Source: Metaphire vulgaris
Taxonomy: Eukaryota; Annelida; Clitellata; Crassiclitellata; Megascolecidae
Assembly: GCA_018105865.1 (NCBI GenBank)
Contig: CM030834.1
Span: 3,267,115-3,331,114 of the forward strand
Reading direction: 5' to 3'
DNA: 64,000 bases
The notes under the pieces are model-generated. The model did not search any database, was not told the origin of the DNA, and saw nothing but the letters and a program-made list of their open reading frames with translations. The position numbers and the translations under genes were made by a program. This document shows, one piece after another, positions 23,901-35,069 of this stretch; the first letter of the stretch is position 1; every line of letters begins with the position of its first letter.

Positions 23901-25937
23901 GAATAACAAAGAAGGAGACCAAAAAGAAAATGGACGGATGATGTGGAAAAGTGGACAGGACCGCACATGTCAGGAGCAGTCAGGAAAACACAGGATAGGC
24001 ATTGCTGGAGAAAGAAAAGTCATGTGTTCACCTCAAAATTGCAGTTAATGAAGGAAGGAGAAGATGATAGCGATGATGCATCTATATTGCACTAAGAAAT
24101 CTAGTACTCATGGAATCTTCCAGAAGAATTAGTGATAGTTAGAAGTGAGAATTCAATGATTCTTTGCATATTTACTAATGACATTACAAACTAGGGATGT
24201 AACTTTTCCGGAAAAATAGAGTGGTCGGAATTATTCCGGAAATTTCCGGAAATTTCCGGAAAAGTTCAAAAAACGTTTCTAGCATACGTTTTGTTAGAGA
24301 TAAACATACAGCAGTGGACAAAATTAATTACCGCAGGTCCCACAGCTAACAATACGAAGTTTTATATTATTTTTGGCACATAGAGGGGAAATTGGTCGAA
24401 AACGGGTTTCCCGATATTTTAGCGAGATCTCGCAAATTTAAGTACTCTACTTGCTGCTCAGGGAACCAGCTTCACCTTATGAAAATACACGATGTGACGC
24501 ACCGAGGTCCGTCGTGACTATGGGTAAAATAAACAAGAGTATAGTTTTGTTTTGTGACAATTAGTTAATTTTTTCCGTTAACAAATGACTAACAATTGAA
24601 TGGTATTAAACTTTGTAAAATAATATTATCAATCTTAGAACCACACATTTGTAATAGCGTCGCGTACTCTGGTTCTCTGCGACTTCCGACTCAGACATTA
24701 TATAGCGCTACAATCCTGACAGTTGTTAACTTGTTAAAAATGCCAAACAAATGAATAGTAGGCTAATTAATAGTAATAATGATAAAAAAAATAATACTAG
24801 ATATCAGTAATAGTAATAAATAGTAATAAATAATCATAATAAACAGTAATAAATAATAATAAATAATAATAATAATCAACTTTTTCTTTCCGGAAAAGTA
24901 CCTCGAAAATTTCCAGAAATTTCCCGAGGAAATTTTCGGAAATTTCCTAACTCACATCCCTATTACAAACTGATACTGAAAAACCCTAAGTTAAGCAGCG
25001 CAGCAGTTAAACATTGTTTTCATCGATGTTTTAGGTCCAGGTTTTGCTGCTTTGCTCCAAAATACTGCTCTTCGCAGAGGTCAGCAGTTGACGCTGGAGT
25101 GCAAAGTGGAGGGAGGATCTGATGCTGTATTTCTCGGATGGTTTTACATCCAGGTGGAGAGTAACTTGGAAGAGCCGATATCATCTCCGTCATCCGACGA
25201 AGTCTCTGCTCTTTACGGAGGAAGAAAGAAAGTCACTCGTACAATCGATTCACGTGTGTTGACCGTCGAAAGAGTGCAGTTGAGCGACGCTGGAACATAT
25301 GGCTGCAAAACGAAGGCGAATTCAACTGTTATGATACAGAGAGCTCAGGTCATAGTATTGGGTGAGAAACACTTATCTGATTATGGGGCCATCCATAAAT
25401 GACGTCACGCACTTACGAGGATTCAAATATTTGTGACTATGTGTGATGACGGGGATAGAGGTTTCCAGAAATGTGACGTCACATAATACTAAATATTTTT
25501 TATTAATACCGCAATGTTATGCTATCGCAAAATTGAACGTATTTTACACTTATAATTATTATACTTCATTTAAAAAAGGAATTTGAAAAAGTTTCTGAAT
25601 ATTGTTTCAACTATAGTAATTACAATGAATATTTTCAAACAAAGCATTCAATTTGACATTGGAAAGCCGACAAGATGACGGGGGGAGGTTAACGCGTTGT
25701 GACGTCATATTTGAGAGATTCTGACATTTTATGACGACGTCTGACGAAAGGTAGGGGTGTGAAAAACTGTCAAAATCGCTTGACGTCATTTATGGATGGC
25801 CCTATGGTAAAATCGTGTTGGGCTTAAATATTGAGTTCTTTACAGTTATCCATATTATTATCTAACCTATGTATCAACTAACATTAGAACCAACATTAGT
25901 TACAGTATTTGACTTGAAAACATTTAATTGAATGCAG

Positions 25938-25985
<48 letters not shown>

Positions 25986-26499
25986 TATATCTCGACTCGC
26001 TAATTAATTATTGTTTGTTTAGATGGAAATATTCAAATAGTCCGACACAATTCGTCCCACATCTTATGCGAAATAAGCTACAATGGGAGTTGGAGACCGG
26101 AACTAAGGCTGTTTGCAATCGAAGCAAGATACGCATCTAACAATGCAGGTCAAACTCTTTTCTACGATTGGTCAAATGGAAAGCGGAAGCTGGTCGTCCT
26201 TTTGGAGACGAGTTCCTTTGGCGATAAATATAGCTACAGCTGTCAGCTGAGTTTTGCCGATCGGTCGCTGCCATTGGAGCGTTTGGTGACCAATGTCCCT
26301 GTCTACGAGGACAGCGCCATCTGTGGGTCAGGCACCGTTGACGACAGGTGCGAAGGGTCGTCTGGGCAGACGACATCTGCAACGCGGGAACTGCCGAGTA
26401 AGCAATACTAAGGGAATTCGCATCGCTAGAGTTTCATAATAATTTGCGATTTACTGAAGGGATAGCTTCTATTGCGATCATCATAATCATCATAATCAT

Positions 26500-26564
<65 letters not shown>

Positions 26565-28035
26565 GAGAAAACACTGCATGAATTAAAAATAAAGCAATAT
26601 CAAAAGCGAAACGTGAATTTTACTAAATTGCCATAGTTAAAGGATGTTGACATTTTCAAAAATTGGCCTAACTAAGCAGCAATATTACTGAGCCGGTTGC
26701 TGGCCAAGAGAAAGCGAAACCACGGCCACTGCTGGCCAGTGAATTACCACCACTAAACGAGGGGTAACATCGTAACACTAACGCGTGATGACGACGACTT
26801 TTCCTATAGCCTATAGCCGAAAGTCATAATCATCATCATCATCAACATCATCATCATCATCATCATCATAGTTGCTTTCTGCCAGCTCATTAGCGGCAAA
26901 AGCTAGACACAAAACTTTTCCATTTATCTTTTTCCGTTGTTAATCTCATTCCATCTATTATTGTCATTTGATATTTTTCGAAGTCTTCTTTGATGTTATC
27001 TATCCACTTTTCCTGGGCTGAACTATGGTAGGAGAACTAGGCCTAAAGGGTAATCGCCTTCAATTTTTCTAGCATCGGGAGACAGTGACTGCAGCCCTTC
27101 TTTTCCACTGAGCAAGCACCCAAACTATTTATTCATGAGCAATAAAATGCCATTAGCTGCACATGTTAGCCTAATAAATGAACACTGTTTCTAATTTATG
27201 CTTCCAGGTGAATATCCCTTACTGAACAGTTCTTCAACTATAGGCCTATTTGCTGTTACATCCTGTGTGCTGTTTACACTTCTTGTAATTGGAACGGTCT
27301 ATTTAGTGCATCTAAAGAAAAGACTAGTAGGTCAGTCAATTAGAAGACATTGCAATAAACTTAACAATTACCAATTCCTTAAAATTCCAGCAAAGTGGAG
27401 TAGTATGTGGCAAATGCTAAATGCTGAGGAAATAATTTTACAAACGACCAGGGTTGGAGTTGCCGGGGGGAGGTTGAAACCCCCAGCTAACTTTGCAGCC
27501 TTCCAAAAAATCGCATATGCAGTTCCTGTCATTCATTGAATTTCAGTCCTCAACCCGCCCCCCACAACCCAAATTTCACAACTCCAACACTGCAAACGAC
27601 ATTCTCCAGTTTTTCAGCAATTTGAATATTTTCAAAGTTTTGCATTTCGAAAAATCATCGTAATATTCTGCAATACTAATTGGCTATCACGTGTCAATCT
27701 CATTGTCCGGTTTTTGTTTCAACGTTAACGCCAATTCTACTTCGCTTTGATGGGTAGGTGAAGATGGGGCAGAGCGGGGTACTGGAGGTCCGCCGATTTC
27801 TACTGAGAATCTTTACCTGGAGCCTCTGTCTGATCTCAGCGCTTCGAAACCAAACAGCACCGCACCAGTCGTCAGTGACACGACACAAGAACACCATCTT
27901 CAAGAAGAACGAAGCGAAGTAGAATTGTCTCAAACAGACATTTACGAACAATTAGGGTGGCGGGAGATTCCTGCTCCTAATATTTATAGTCGATTGATAA
28001 AACAAGATTCTCAGAAGTGGAATTTCGAAGATTGA
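20910..28035 (+). CDS. Receptor 2: two-Ig transmembrane receptor, ITAM-like tail
   Basis: Likely a type I surface receptor. Exons: 20910-20946, 25035-25361 (or from 25041), 26023-26397, 27208-27330, 27758-28035. Every junction is GT/AG and phase 1, and the joined frame is open for about 377-379 residues. Order: signal peptide MLLLWILLSCLN; Ig1 with LTLECKVEGG, a GW and DAGTYGCK; Ig2 with ILCEISY and YSCQLS plus two more Cys; membrane span (FAVTSCVLFTLLVIGTVYLV) followed by HLKKR; tail with NLYLEPL, DIYEQL and NIYSRL. The last two give YxxL-10-YxxL, close to an ITAM. Exons 1 and 2 are 4 kb apart because a LINE sits in intron 1. I do not recognise a named orthologue. ITAM-type signalling is inference. 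Confidence 0.8.
20965..23740 (-). mobile_element. Non-LTR retrotransposon with endonuclease and RT domains
   Basis: A LINE inserted in receptor 2 intron 1, absent from receptors 1 and 3. Minus-strand reading: endonuclease C-terminal half (VIVAGDFNIHMERPS, then CLDLIIT and SDHGLVSASF), a connector, then RT (SYRPISNLSFLSKVLEKVV, FDTVDHDILLQRLS, GVPQGSVLGPLL, MYDDDIQAYS) and C-terminal WNALD/LKTYLF ending at 21046. The active-site box is YDDD rather than the usual YADD. Frame breaks near 22600 and 21475 and a 5' truncation show it is dead. CR1/L2-like by motif spacing. Confidence 0.9.
23790..24075 (+). mobile_element. LINE C-terminal relic in receptor 2 intron 1
   Basis: Same relic as 10090-10430, including the KKKMDG / RPKRKWTDDV region. 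It begins just beyond the 5' edge of the large LINE, so the two intron-1 elements are adjacent here. Confidence 0.5.
24192..24962. mobile_element. hAT-like non-autonomous element, TAGGGATGT ends
   Basis: 771 bp with inverted ends TAGGGATGT and ACATCCCTA and a perfect 8-bp duplication TTACAAAC (24184-24191 and 24963-24970). Receptors 1 and 3 lack it at this site. Both ends carry TTTCCGGAAA-type repeats in opposite orientation. No open frame longer than a few dozen codons. Confidence 0.9.
25386..25802. mobile_element. MITE with CCATAAATGACGTCA ends, receptor 2 intron 2
   Basis: Orthologous to 11088-11505 and 43482-43899, with TATG on both outer sides. An unspliced transcript would end Ig1 with a short tail and stop at 25400 inside this element. 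Confidence 0.75.
25936..25983. repeat. (TA)n microsatellite next to the Ig2 exon
   Basis: About 24 TA units lie 40 bp before the Ig2 acceptor of receptor 2; receptors 1 and 3 lack it. It sits where the branch point and pyrimidine tract would be, so it could affect splicing. Confidence 0.95.
26825..27015 (-). mobile_element. LINE C-terminal fragment with ATC-repeat tail
   Basis: The minus strand reads VDNIKEDFEKYQMTIIDGM followed by LTTEKDKWKSFV, the extreme C-terminus of an RTE-like ORF2, then runs into an ATG/ATC array (26825-26868). Receptors 1 and 3 lack it in this intron. Confidence 0.65.
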
Positions 28036-28191
28036 AGAGCCATTGAAAGTCCCGGACAGATGCGTGATTATGTAAACGTCGCTTGTCAATCGATAAACGA
28101 GGAAATGAACAACGAGGACACAAGGTCATAAGCATAGATTTTATCAATGTAATTATAATTAAATTCTATGGTCATGCTCGCTTCTCTGTCC

Positions 28192-28419
28192 TGGGCCTCC
28201 GGCCGCGTCTTTTTTTCTGCAAAAAAGCAGAAGGTTATATGAATATTTATGAACCGCGTGACGCTCTTAATGTCAATATTTCTAAAGCAAAGACAACTTT
28301 ATGGGTTAGGGTCAGGGTTAAGGTTAGGGTTATTTAACCCTAACCATAACCCTAACCCCCTAACCCTAAACCCTATGCATAACCTTCTGCTTTTTTGCAG
28401 AAAAAAAGACGCCCCCGGC
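28192..28419. repeat. Foldback element with head-to-head telomere-like repeats
   Basis: Arms of about 45 bp are inverted copies: GCGTCTTTTTTTCTGCAAAA on the left and its complement on the right (28377-28414). The loop holds GGGTTA-type units followed directly by TAACCC-type units (28308-28372). It lies about 160 bp after the receptor 2 stop and is absent after receptors 1 and 3. Confidence 0.8.
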
Positions 28420-29321
28420 CTAGGCGACGATAATATGGTCGGAATCGAAAAGTATTTTCACCCTAAAAAGTATTGGCAATACACAAATCGATACTTGATT
28501 TAAAGAGTATCGGCAATACAGTATGCTGAAAAAGTATGGCCGATACTGTAGCGGCAATACAGTATCCGCGATACTTAACAACCCTGTTTCTGACATGAAA
28601 TTGCAATCGGTTGTGGCAAGATTTTCATTAACGAAAATATAATTTTCTTGATACTAATAAACAAATTTGATTGATAATTGATAGCCGGTGAATCTATGCA
28701 TTGATCTCAATCAAGATTAGTTATCATGATGATCATTCGGAATAGAATCCATAAGACTTATCTAGGGGATAGTCCACGATTGTCTTCCTTTCCACGTATG
28801 TCTGCCTGTCCGTCTATCAGTCGCTTTGTCTGCCTGTCTGTCTGCTAAAAGTTCACAACTCACCCTATTGCATCGCAATTGTTGCTCACTGTTCAATAGG
28901 CCTTCAATTGGCTAAGTCACATCGGAAATTAATTATAAATGATTTTGTTGTCTATGAAACCTGTCATGCAATGGACCAGATATCTTAAGACGCGGATAAT
29001 TTCTCGATCGACTTTACTATATAGCTTTAAAGACTTTGGTGCTAACAGCCAAACTTGAGAAGTTTCTCTTGTAGATGCTAAAATTGCCGCGACTTTGCGG
29101 GGTGTAGAGCAGCTTTTGCAAAGCCCCTTAGCTCAAATTTAGAGGTGTCCTGACACCCCGACACCCCATGATCTCGGCCAATGAATTTAGTATAAGAAGT
29201 TTTTCAAATAAAATATTATAAACTGATTAATTGTTAACTAATGAAATTACCGCACGCCCCTTAAAATAATAATGATTTGCCATGTACGTCCACTGTCGTC
29301 CAGTCAATTATCAGGTTTCTC
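28420..29321. other. Intergenic sequence, no gene
   Basis: Contains a GTATCGGCAATAC-type short repeat region (28450-28580) and unique sequence shared with 48480-48880 between receptor 3 and its GH20 partner. No coding signal on either strand. Confidence 0.5.
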
Positions 29322-29567
29322 CAGGGACGTCATTTGGGGGGCAGGGGGGCATTTGCCCCACATGATTTTTATGGGAAACAATTTTTTTCCGCCAATGCTT
29401 ATTTAGTTTTTACATTTTACATGCCAATTGGATGTCGAGTATTCTGAAGTGACTAATCGTCTAAAAATGAAAAAATGACTGACAAGCAAAAAAGGTCGTC
29501 AACTTTTTCGCAAACTTGTCAGGTCGAAAGTGTTTCCCCCCTGAAAAACAGTGAAATGACGTCTCTG
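29322..29567. mobile_element. hAT-like MITE, GGGACGTCATTTGGGG ends
   Basis: Ends CAGGGACGTCATTTGGGG and AAATGACGTCTCTG with the 8-bp duplication GGTTTCTC (29314-29321 and 29568-29575). The empty site is preserved near 48880 in cassette 3. Carries one GACAAGCAAAAAAGGTCGTC motif at 29481. Confidence 0.9.
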
Positions 29568-29685
29568 GGTTTCTCTCGAGTGAAATTGTCTGGAATCGAG
29601 ACATTATTTGTTGCCTGAGATCCTGGGCAATGGCTGCTAAGTTTGTGGATCTGAATAACGCTGTCGTGTTTTAATGTCCTCAAAT

Positions 29686-29691
29686 TTTATT
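29686..29691 (-). promoter_or_regulatory. Candidate poly(A) signal for GH20 copy 2
   Basis: An AATAAA on the minus strand lies 564 nt past the stop at 30255. The same signal lies at 48998-49003 in cassette 3 at nearly the same distance, which supports a functional role. Confidence 0.35.
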
Positions 29692-30504
29692 GGATTTTCA
29701 ATAAAATAATGTTTGAGATTAATTCAAATTGAGACAACAGAACATAAAACAACACTAACAATGGCTAAATGCACAGATCTTAGTATATAAAATTCAGACA
29801 CTCGAATAAAAAAAGGAAGCCAGCTTTGGAGAGGGACTTCTGAAGAAGTTTCTATAGCAGACCTCTACATGTCCATTTGTACAGCTAAACGCGGATAATA
29901 CGGCTTCGCCGCAGTAAATCATGGCTTCTGAAACCAAAACAATCAATACAATAATAAATACTAACACAAATAAACACCAGAAAACATTAACACATAGTGC
30001 TCATATATCACTAGAAAAAGTTAACTGAAAATCGCTATAATTATCATTTTAATTTCAAAAGCACGATGTATCATGGTGTAGATAGTGTGTGTATAAACTG
30101 CCAAGCACAAAGTTTCAATCAAAATTAAATAAACACTCAGTATTCAGTTTGTCGAATTGCTGGAGTTTAAATTCCCAATTGGTAGAGGTTTAAGTTCCAA
30201 TGGACATAGAAAATGTGGGCTAACACACACCTGTTATTGGCCTTAATTAAGTACTTACACGACAGAAAAACTCAAATTTTCTGATTTTCCCGGAGGGTTT
30301 CCTTCGTTGTAAGTATTCCAGGTGTTACCACCGTCTGTACTGTACTGCAACAGCGAACCTGGAAACTCGGTGTTTGCTTCAACTATGTTGGCTCTAATCC
30401 TAAAATGTCAGGATAAAACTTCCGAGTTTATTGCTAATCAAACAGAACTAATCATATAAAATCAAAGATGAAATCATATTTCTGCTGCTTTCCTGTCATT
30501 TCTG

Positions 30505-30875
30505 TCGCTATCTGGGTTGTGGACAAATGGAACAGTTTGGACGAGGTGCATGGATATTTCTAGAATTGTGAATTTGGGGGTGTCGACCTCAATTGGTAGG
30601 GAGGGTGTCCGGAGCTAATTAGTATGCATTTTGTATGCATACCATTGCCACATTACCAAATGTTCGTGGTGTCGCACTCAAATTGGGGGGTTTGGTGTTG
30701 GGGGTGTTAGGAGGGTGTAAAAATATCCCTGACGAGGTGGTAGTGACAATTGAAACATTAAACGGATTCAAAGGATATCTTGGAAAAAACTAGGTTACTG
30801 AATGCGGATAGTTACTAGTGGTTTTCACACATGCTTACTTAGCCTCCTAAACCACTTTAAATCACATTATTATTA

Positions 30876-30915
<40 letters not shown>
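30505..30915 (+). mobile_element. LINE 3' end (plus strand), last GH20 intron
   Basis: Plus-strand reading [11 protein letters not shown], then after the nested MITE VTIETLNGFKGYL, then a 3' UTR and a TTA array (30869-30913). It is the same family as 5243-5560 in opposite orientation. The cassette 3 copy is at 49805-50006 without the MITE. Confidence 0.7.
30549..30731. mobile_element. hAT-like MITE, CAGGGATATTT family, second copy
   Basis: 183 bp with 8-bp duplication ACGAGGTG (30541-30548 and 30732-30739), inserted in the LINE end. The unoccupied site is at about 49841-49848 in cassette 3, so it inserted after the duplication. Confidence 0.9.
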
Positions 30916-31473
30916 CTGACAGCATTTGCTAATAAGAAATTACATTAATCAAATTTGCAAAACTTTTACATTTTCACGCGAGTTTATTCATGGCTTTTGG
31001 ATGGTTCCATACAAACAATTACAAATGGAATAAAAAGGCCCATAAAACTAAGTGTTCTGTGACAATATTATGACCGTGCATAAATTGTGCAAATTTGCGC
31101 GAAAATTCTTCGAAGATGTCATCAATTTTTCTCTATCCGTTATTCTATTTTCGCCTGATTTGAACCAACCTGAAACCAGGAACCGGTAGCCTGTACTTGA
31201 TGCCCATGCGTTCCAGGAACGGCAGCTCCTTGTATCCCAGGGTATTCGCAAAGTCCGTCCAATCTGCATCGCCCAGCTCTTTCAGTTCTGTCTCATTGGA
31301 CGCAGTCTCCCAATCAGCCATGTGCCAAGCTCTCTCAGCGAACGCCAAAAGCCGAGGACACAGCATATACTCGAAATCTTCGTTTGAGAGTATGAATTCT
31401 CCCCATAGACTGGCCTGCATTCCTGTCAGTTAGATCAAATCGAGTATTACATTACCTTAACCAGGGCCGGATT

Positions 31474-31850
31474 AAGTAAGTAAGTACAATTTCGTGGATT
31501 TATATATAGCGCTTTCGAAAACAACACAACAGTAGCTGCTCATTTTTAGGCACTCAGCCTCTCTTAAAATAGCCACAGGAAAGGTATGAGGTCAGCTAGG
31601 CAATAGTCAACATCCGAAGGGCAGTGAAGCTAGATTGTTACAGCTATGGAGGAAATGATTTCAGAAAAAGGAAGGATTTAAGCTTAGACCTAAAGACTTG
31701 AGGATAGAATGCAGGAATTATAGAAAAACTGTAAGCTACTTGTGGCCCCAGGCTAAACATTAGGGACCCTTGCCTGATGAAGCGATGAGACTCGCAGGGC
31801 CACTCTGGTATTTTCAGCTAAGGGGACCAATTTGCAGAAATAAGTGACGT
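31474..31850 (-). mobile_element. LINE 3' terminal fragment with (TTAC)n tail
   Basis: Starts in a short AAGTAAGTAAGTA run. It shares GCTATGGAGGAAATGATTT with the 3' end of the LINE at 33040, which lies just past that element's stop. Repeated in cassette 3 at about 50560-50935, so it predates the duplication. Confidence 0.6.
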
Positions 31851-32854
31851 CACCAGACAGTGTTTACGTCCCATTGCAGAAATAAGTAAGCAAATTTACA
31901 CAAATGTTGCTCCATAAGCAGCATGACAAGAAGACGGGTCACATCGTCTGCCCAATTTCAATAAAACGTAGGCTGGCTAACAAAAAATGTTTACAGTTGA
32001 TTTGGGCCAATTAAAATTTGGGAGCCTTAGGCCGCAGTATGGTCGCTGATGCCCTGTCCTTTGACCCAAAGCAAAACAAGGAATTCATGACATCGGCAGC
32101 CAATGATAATCGAAAGTCCTTGTGAAAAGGTACTAAAATGAAGTTCAAAAAACCTGCAGAGCCTTGACGGCCCCCAAAATGGTTTGCGCTAACCCAGGAG
32201 GGGTTAGGGCTTGTTCATTAATTACGTCAACAAAATAGAGGAGGGGTTCGAAAAAGTTTGGCAGTTGTTGGCAGGAGAGAGGCCAAGAGAAGTTGACGTC
32301 AACAACTACATTGTTTTACAAATAATCAGAAAAATAGGAAACTTCATATTTATTTGCAGCGGAAAAACGCCTGACAAGCAGAAAAAGAGCAATCACCGCC
32401 ACATTCTGACACTTGAGGAGCAAAAAAGGGGGGAATGTCTCATCAATGCAAAGTGCTTTGTCAGGTATTTATTGGGCGATGGTTAACGTTCAATATACTC
32501 TCACTCAAAGAACTAACCAATGATGTTTTCTGGACTTTGAAGTTCTATACAATCCTTAAATTTCAGGGCACGACAACTTTGCTCTTTGGAGAATGTAGAA
32601 TTTCTGGGAGAACCTAATTCTCCGGTGAACATGAAGTCAAACACCGATCGCGAATCAGTGTTTCTCGTCGCCCAAAACAGTCCTAATTCGTCGCCATCTG
32701 GTTCGTAAGGATGATCCAAATAGAACTTATGAGCATGCGTCAAAATCACCTTAAACAATGAAGAACATCATTATTAACAAGCGAATACCAATCACCAAGG
32801 TAAGTGGACTATATTCAAATCAGTGCTATTCAATAGCAGGATTGGTAATTGTGG

Positions 32855-33042
32855 TGGTAGTAGTAGTAGTAGTAGTAGTTGTTGTAATAGCAGTAGTAGA
32901 GTAGTAGTAGTAGTAGTCGCAACAGTAGTATTAGTAGTAGTATATTGGCAGAAGTAGTAGTAGTTGTTGTTGTATTAGTAGTAGTATAGTAGTAGTAGTA
33001 GTAGTCATAACAGTAGTAGTAATAGTAGTAGTATAGTGGTAG

Positions 33043-33060
<18 letters not shown>
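32855..33060. repeat. Complex GTA/GTT then GTAA microsatellite
   Basis: Imperfect AGT/GTT array that runs into a GTAA tetranucleotide array (33045-33075) at the 3' end of the adjacent LINE. The equivalent place in cassette 3 is 51826-52145. Confidence 0.9.
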
Positions 33061-33078
<18 letters not shown>

Positions 33079-34600
33079 TCTCGTTAATTTCTAAAGCGCT
33101 TCCAAAAGATGCACCGAAGTAGCTCCTTATTCCTATGCGCTCAATCTCAAATGAAGTAGCTATAGCCAAAGGTGGGTCATTCATGCCGGGTCATTTAATC
33201 AAAAGGGCGAGTGGGCAGGACGCTATAGCTATGGAGGAAATGATTTTATAAAGAGAAATGATTTTAGTTTGGAAAGAAAAACATGAGGAGATGTTGCAAG
33301 AAGGGGAGAAAATTGTGACTCAGAGTTTGTTATTTGGCTTTGATGTAGACAACGAAGGGATATTGGAATTGAGTTCCAAAGTTCAGGTGCCGCATATGAA
33401 AAAGCACGATTGCAAATTTTGAGAGATGATTGATTCAGAGGTCGAAGGAGAGTTACATGAGAAGAGGATCTAGTAGATCCAGGTTGTTGTGGAATTATCA
33501 GATTTCTTAGGTAGACTGGTTTTGATGTATGGAGTGAGTTATAAGTCATCGATATTATTTTATATTCAATGCGTTCTGTTATCTTGAGCCAGTGGAGAGA
33601 TTTGAGTAATGGTGTAATGTGGCAAAATTTAGGCGATTTAGTTACTGCACGAGCTAAGGCATTTTGAATCGATTGGAGTTTACATATGGAAGCCTTTGGA
33701 AGATTGTGAAACAGTGAGTTGCAGTAGTCTAACTTAGAGTGAACTATTGAAGTGGCAATAGTGGAAGCAGTTTTAATATCAAGGTAGGGGCGAAGGCGAC
33801 GTAGATCACGAATGTGAGCATAACAGGTTTTTGATAGTTGAGATATGTGAGCTTCAAAATTTAGGAGGAGTCAAAAGTAAATCCAAGATTTTTGCAGTTG
33901 GAACAGGGGTTATTATTGTATCTGGGGCTAAAATCAGTGTGGGATTTTCAATTTTTTCAGTTGTTGTGGCAGTCCAAATAAGAGAAATTCTGTTTTGGAG
34001 GGATTGAGGGCAAGGAGATTAGCTGACATCCACGATGAGATTGACAAAAATGCTGATTCTAGTTCAGAGATTGATGCCTTAAAGGAAGATGGAGTAAACG
34101 AAAGAAATAATTGAGTGTCGTCTGCATAAAGTTGATGATTCAATTTGAGAGAGTTGATTAAGGATGACAGTGGGGTAGTGTAGAGACTGAACAAAACCGG
34201 TCCAAGGACAGATCCTTGTGGTACTCCATAGTATAGATCGGAGGGTGATGAAGTTTGATTCTGGCATGAAACTTGAAAGGATCTAGATTGGAGATAGGAT
34301 TGGAACCAGCGGTGAGCTACAGAAGATATTCCAAACCAGAGGGAAAGGCGTTTCAGTAGGATTTTGTGATCTATAGTATCAAAGGCAGCAGAAAGATCAA
34401 GGAGACAGAGACCAGTAACTCGTTGAGATCCAATGGCAGTGAGGAGTTTGTCATAAATGTATGTGAGGACGGTTTCTGTTGAATGATGTTTTGTATAAGC
34501 GGATTGGTGAGTGTTGTATAAGGTGTTTTTTGACAAATGCTCAGTTAGTCTGGAAAGAACGATTTTCTCTGTGAGTTTGGAGAGGACAGACAGTGAAGTA
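33040..34600 (-). mobile_element. 5'-truncated CR1/L2-like LINE in a GH20 intron
   Basis: Minus-strand reading: HQSAYTKHHSTETVLTYIYD, LLDLSAAFDTIDHKILLKRL, YGVPQGSVLGPVLFSLY, HQLYADDTQLFL (the YADD active site), then LRPLNQSSLK, FSYAAPELWNSIP and LKSFLFIKSFPP at the C-terminus. There is a frame break near 33550-33930. The tail is a (TTAC)n array. It interrupts the GH20 copy 2 intron between 34743 and 32749. The cassette 3 intron lacks it. Confidence 0.85.
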
Positions 34601-34602
34601 GT

Positions 34603-34622
34603 AGTAGTAGTAGTGTAGAAAC

Positions 34623-34674
<52 letters not shown>

Positions 34675-34676
34675 AA
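34603..34676. repeat. (GTA)n microsatellite
   Basis: AGT run at the 5' edge of the LINE. Cassette 3 has a related run at 52090-52145 without a LINE, so the LINE appears to have landed inside a microsatellite. Confidence 0.9.
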
Positions 34677-35069
34677 CTCATTAGAGTCAATATGCTTGTT
34701 GTCGTTGTGCCAGAGTCGTTGATGTAGCGCAATATTTCTTACCTTGTAGCCTCTAACGATAAGCTGTTGTTTCCTTTGGAAACCAAGCATTGGCCACAAA
34801 GTCTGATTTGTTGCTAATATCTCGATCGTTTACGAAAGCGAATCCGTCTTCCCACATCTGGATTCCTACGCCAAGTTTCTTGCAGATGGATATGATTCGT
34901 TTGATGAAATAGTGCCTGAGGTTTCCTTTCAGCTCAGGCGTTTTCTTAACAAGAGCAACGCATGCCGGAGAATCGGTTAAAGCGGCACCCGAAACTTCGT
35001 CGCCTCCAAGGTGAAGCCTTTTCAGCGGCTGAGTATCCTAATCAAATGATTAAACTTAGCACGATTTAA

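Noticed and set aside
27700..27951. Minus-strand frame over the receptor tail exon (also 14745-14960 and 46979-47224)
   Set aside because: Shadow of the plus-strand tail, which has matching splice phase and YxxL motifs.
31197..31433. Plus-strand frames opposite the GH20 exons at 31.2 and 50.3 kb
   Set aside because: Antisense shadows; the minus strand carries recognisable GH20 motifs and correct splice sites.
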